In this document: piece after piece, positions 62,585 through 64,000 of the stretch
Position numbering within the stretch: position 1 is the stretch's first letter
Layout: each line of letters begins with the position of its first letter
From: Nitrosomonas marina
GTDB taxonomy: Bacteria; Pseudomonadota; Gammaproteobacteria; Burkholderiales; Nitrosomonadaceae
DNA: 64,000 nt
NCBI RefSeq assembly: GCF_900110145.1
Contig: NZ_FOCP01000019.1
Coordinates: forward strand, 1-64,000
Direction: 5' to 3'
Notes under the pieces: model-generated
Database searches by the model: none
What the model was told of the DNA's origin: nothing
What the model saw: only the letters and a program-made list of their open reading frames with translations
Position numbers and translations under genes: made by a program

Positions 62585-63505
62585 ATGGGACATGATCATG
62601 GCACAGAAAATCTGGGTGACGGCCGACTGCTCATTGCTGTTTCGGTCAATGAACTGCTGACGCTTGTAGAGATTATCGGCGATATCCCCTCAGGCAGTCT
62701 GTCACTGATTGACGACGCGCTCCACAACCTGAGCGATGTCGCATCGTTCGGTATCGCGCTTGTTGCTCGTAAAATCGGACGCAAGCCGGCGGATGAACAC
62801 AAAACATTCGGCTACAAACGCGCCGAAGTAATCGCCGCACTCATCAATCTCAATCTGGTCACACGCTGATCATTGTCGGGCTCTATCTGGTCTATGAAGC
62901 GCTCTGGTGTTTGAAAAGGCCCGAGGTAACGAGGGCTGGACGGTCATTATTGTAGCGGGGAATTCTTGTTGCGGATATCAGCACCGCTGTGCTGACGTAT
63001 AGCATGCCAAAAAAGAGCATGAACATCAAATCGGCTTTATTACATAATGACTCCGTTGTGCTGGCTTTGACCGCCGTTATCGTCGCCGGCACGCTGATAC
63101 TGCTGTATGGCTGGTATTGGACGGACACGGTACTGACGCTGATCATTGCGTGCTATGTGTTATGACAGAATATTACAATGCTGCCCAAAACCATTCATCA
63201 GCTGATGGAAGAAACACCGGTACAGCTTTCAATTTCAGGCGCCATTTCCGAAATGGAAAACGTCGACGGCGCGGAAAGTGTTCACCATGTCCATATCTGG
63301 CAGCTTGACGAACACCACAGCGCACTGGAAGCACACGTGGTCATCAAGCAGCTGTACTTTACCGGATATTGAGCACATTAAGACAATACTCAGACAGCGT
63401 CTGTATGACCCATTTGAAATAGACTATTCCACGCTGGAAATAGAACTCAAAGGCAGCAACTGCGACCCGGCAAATGACAAATGCCCGCCAGAAAGCACCG
63501 CATAA
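62585..63505 (+). pseudogene. Decayed CDF (CzcD-like) cation efflux transporter
   Basis: Pieces of one cation diffusion facilitator lie in order but in different frames. The first (ATG 62585) has MGHDHGTENLGDGRLLIAVS and LIDDALHNLSDVASFGIALV, with the HxxxD metal site. LIIVGLYLVYEALW (62866 on) follows in another frame, then SMPKKSMNIKSALLHNDSVV and LILLYGWYWTDTVLTLIIAC, then the cytoplasmic domain (MENVDGAESVHHVHIWQLDE) and the tail ending about 63505. At least three frameshifts and a small in-frame deletion at the second metal site (HND in place of HNxSD) show that it is dead. It once exported Zn2+, Co2+ or Cd2+. Confidence 0.85.
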
Positions 63506-63682
63506 CCCGGGTTCAATTGCCTACTTCGAATTCGATCGATAACAAACCGGCTGATGAGCGCTGACAATTAGTGCGCTGAAGCTGGAATGGAATAAAACAT
63601 GCCTGAATTATCGAACAGTATAACCATTCGACCGGTACTGCCCGATAATTTTCTGGCTGATAAAATTGCGGACTGTACCGGC

Positions 63683-64000
63683 TTATTGCTGCCCTGGCTG
63701 CTTGAACAGGTCAGACGCGATCGTCTGGACTCTCTCCTGCAGTTGCACATCCGACTGGATAGTCTGACCCATAGCATTGTACTCATCAGCAGTCAGCCCA
63801 ACCTGCTGAAGCACAAGCAACATCTGTTTATTGGCAGTCTCCAGCACTTCCTGCTTTTGCTGATCAGAGTCAATACCCTGTAGTTGAGTGAAAGCCTGCT
63901 GTTGCAACTGATACAGCTCCGCATTTGCCATAATAAAAGACTTGAGTTCTTCATTACTGTACGTGGCCGAAACTGCTCCAGCTCCCGCCTGATCCTCGGC
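63683..64000 (-). CDS. DUF4168-like protein, partial at window end
   Basis: A minus-strand frame entering from the right edge and ending at 63683, at least 105 residues. It includes YSNEELKSFIMANAELYQLQ and then a Gln-rich helical stretch (FTQLQGIDSDQQKQEVLETA, LTADEYNAMGQTIQSD), the pattern of the DUF4168 family of exported helical proteins. The start and any signal peptide lie outside the window. The opposite-strand frame at 63599-63883 is its shadow. Role unknown. Confidence 0.75.
   Translation of the reverse strand, partial: AEDQAGAGAVSATYSNEELKSFIMANAELYQLQQQAFTQLQGIDSDQQKQEVLETANKQMLLVLQQVGLTADEYNAMGQTIQSDVQLQERVQTIASDLFKQPGQQ

Noticed and set aside
63599..63883. Plus-strand frame at the right end
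   Set aside because: Opposite a better-supported DUF4168-like frame; Leu/Ile/Gln-rich complement of that gene.

Overview
The window reads as chromosomal DNA of a betaproteobacterium, most likely a Nitrosomonas-type ammonia oxidiser (order Nitrosomonadales). This rests on a betaproteobacterial-looking rRNA operon (16S, tRNA-Ile, tRNA-Ala, 23S, 5S), an N-type Na+-ATPase operon, a PEP-CTERM protein, an orphan cox11/ctaG, class Ia RNR and integron-cassette DNA. No ammonia-oxidation gene lies here, so the genus is an inference.

Layout. 1-3.4 kb is accessory: remnants of mobile-element ends, a four-repeat PEP-CTERM protein, two small secreted proteins and degenerate small ORFs, bounded by tRNA-Lys. 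3.6-15 kb is all on the minus strand: an unusual transglutaminase-like/M20 amidohydrolase fusion, tRNA-Ser, then a tight run sbcD-sbcC-gluQ-flavoprotein-SRPBCC-LOV photoreceptor. 15.2-22.4 kb carries the full atpDCQRBEFAG set of an N-ATPase. Its beta subunit has Ala where the catalytic glutamate should be. 22.5-29.7 kb holds a lipoprotein, CtaG/Cox11, a two-gene ATP-grasp + CocE-type hydrolase operon, a decayed IS66-like transposase and a ZIP transporter. 29.9-35.5 kb is the rRNA operon (minus strand), with an enlarged helix 9 in 23S and a clear promoter. 35.7-49.3 kb is mostly housekeeping: an Nramp-like transporter, an Atm1-type ABC exporter, an LplT-Aas lipid-repair fusion, nrdAB behind probable NrdR boxes, and fumC.

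49.4-54.1 kb is a mobile island. A complete integron gene cassette with a textbook attC site carries a RloC/PrrC-like zinc-hook ATPase. It is followed by a frameshifted TIR-domain gene and then a REP-associated tyrosine transposase between inverted REP hairpins, with a third REP relic about 1 kb further on. Together this looks like a small defence-gene depot. 54.2-59.3 kb has a VOC protein and a probable zinc-acquisition cluster, in which two paralogous secreted proteins flank a ZnuD-like TonB receptor. The receptor's signal peptide is broken by a nine-T tract, which could be a phase-variation switch or a sequencing error. 59.3-64 kb has a phospholipase D/VTT fusion with an EEP-family hydrolase, a heavily decayed CDF metal transporter and a partial DUF4168-type gene.

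The strongest leads are the defence-type integron cassette, the beta subunit lacking its catalytic Glu, the poly-T switch in the TonB receptor, the transglutaminase/M20 fusion, the ATP-grasp/hydrolase pair and the short LOV protein.
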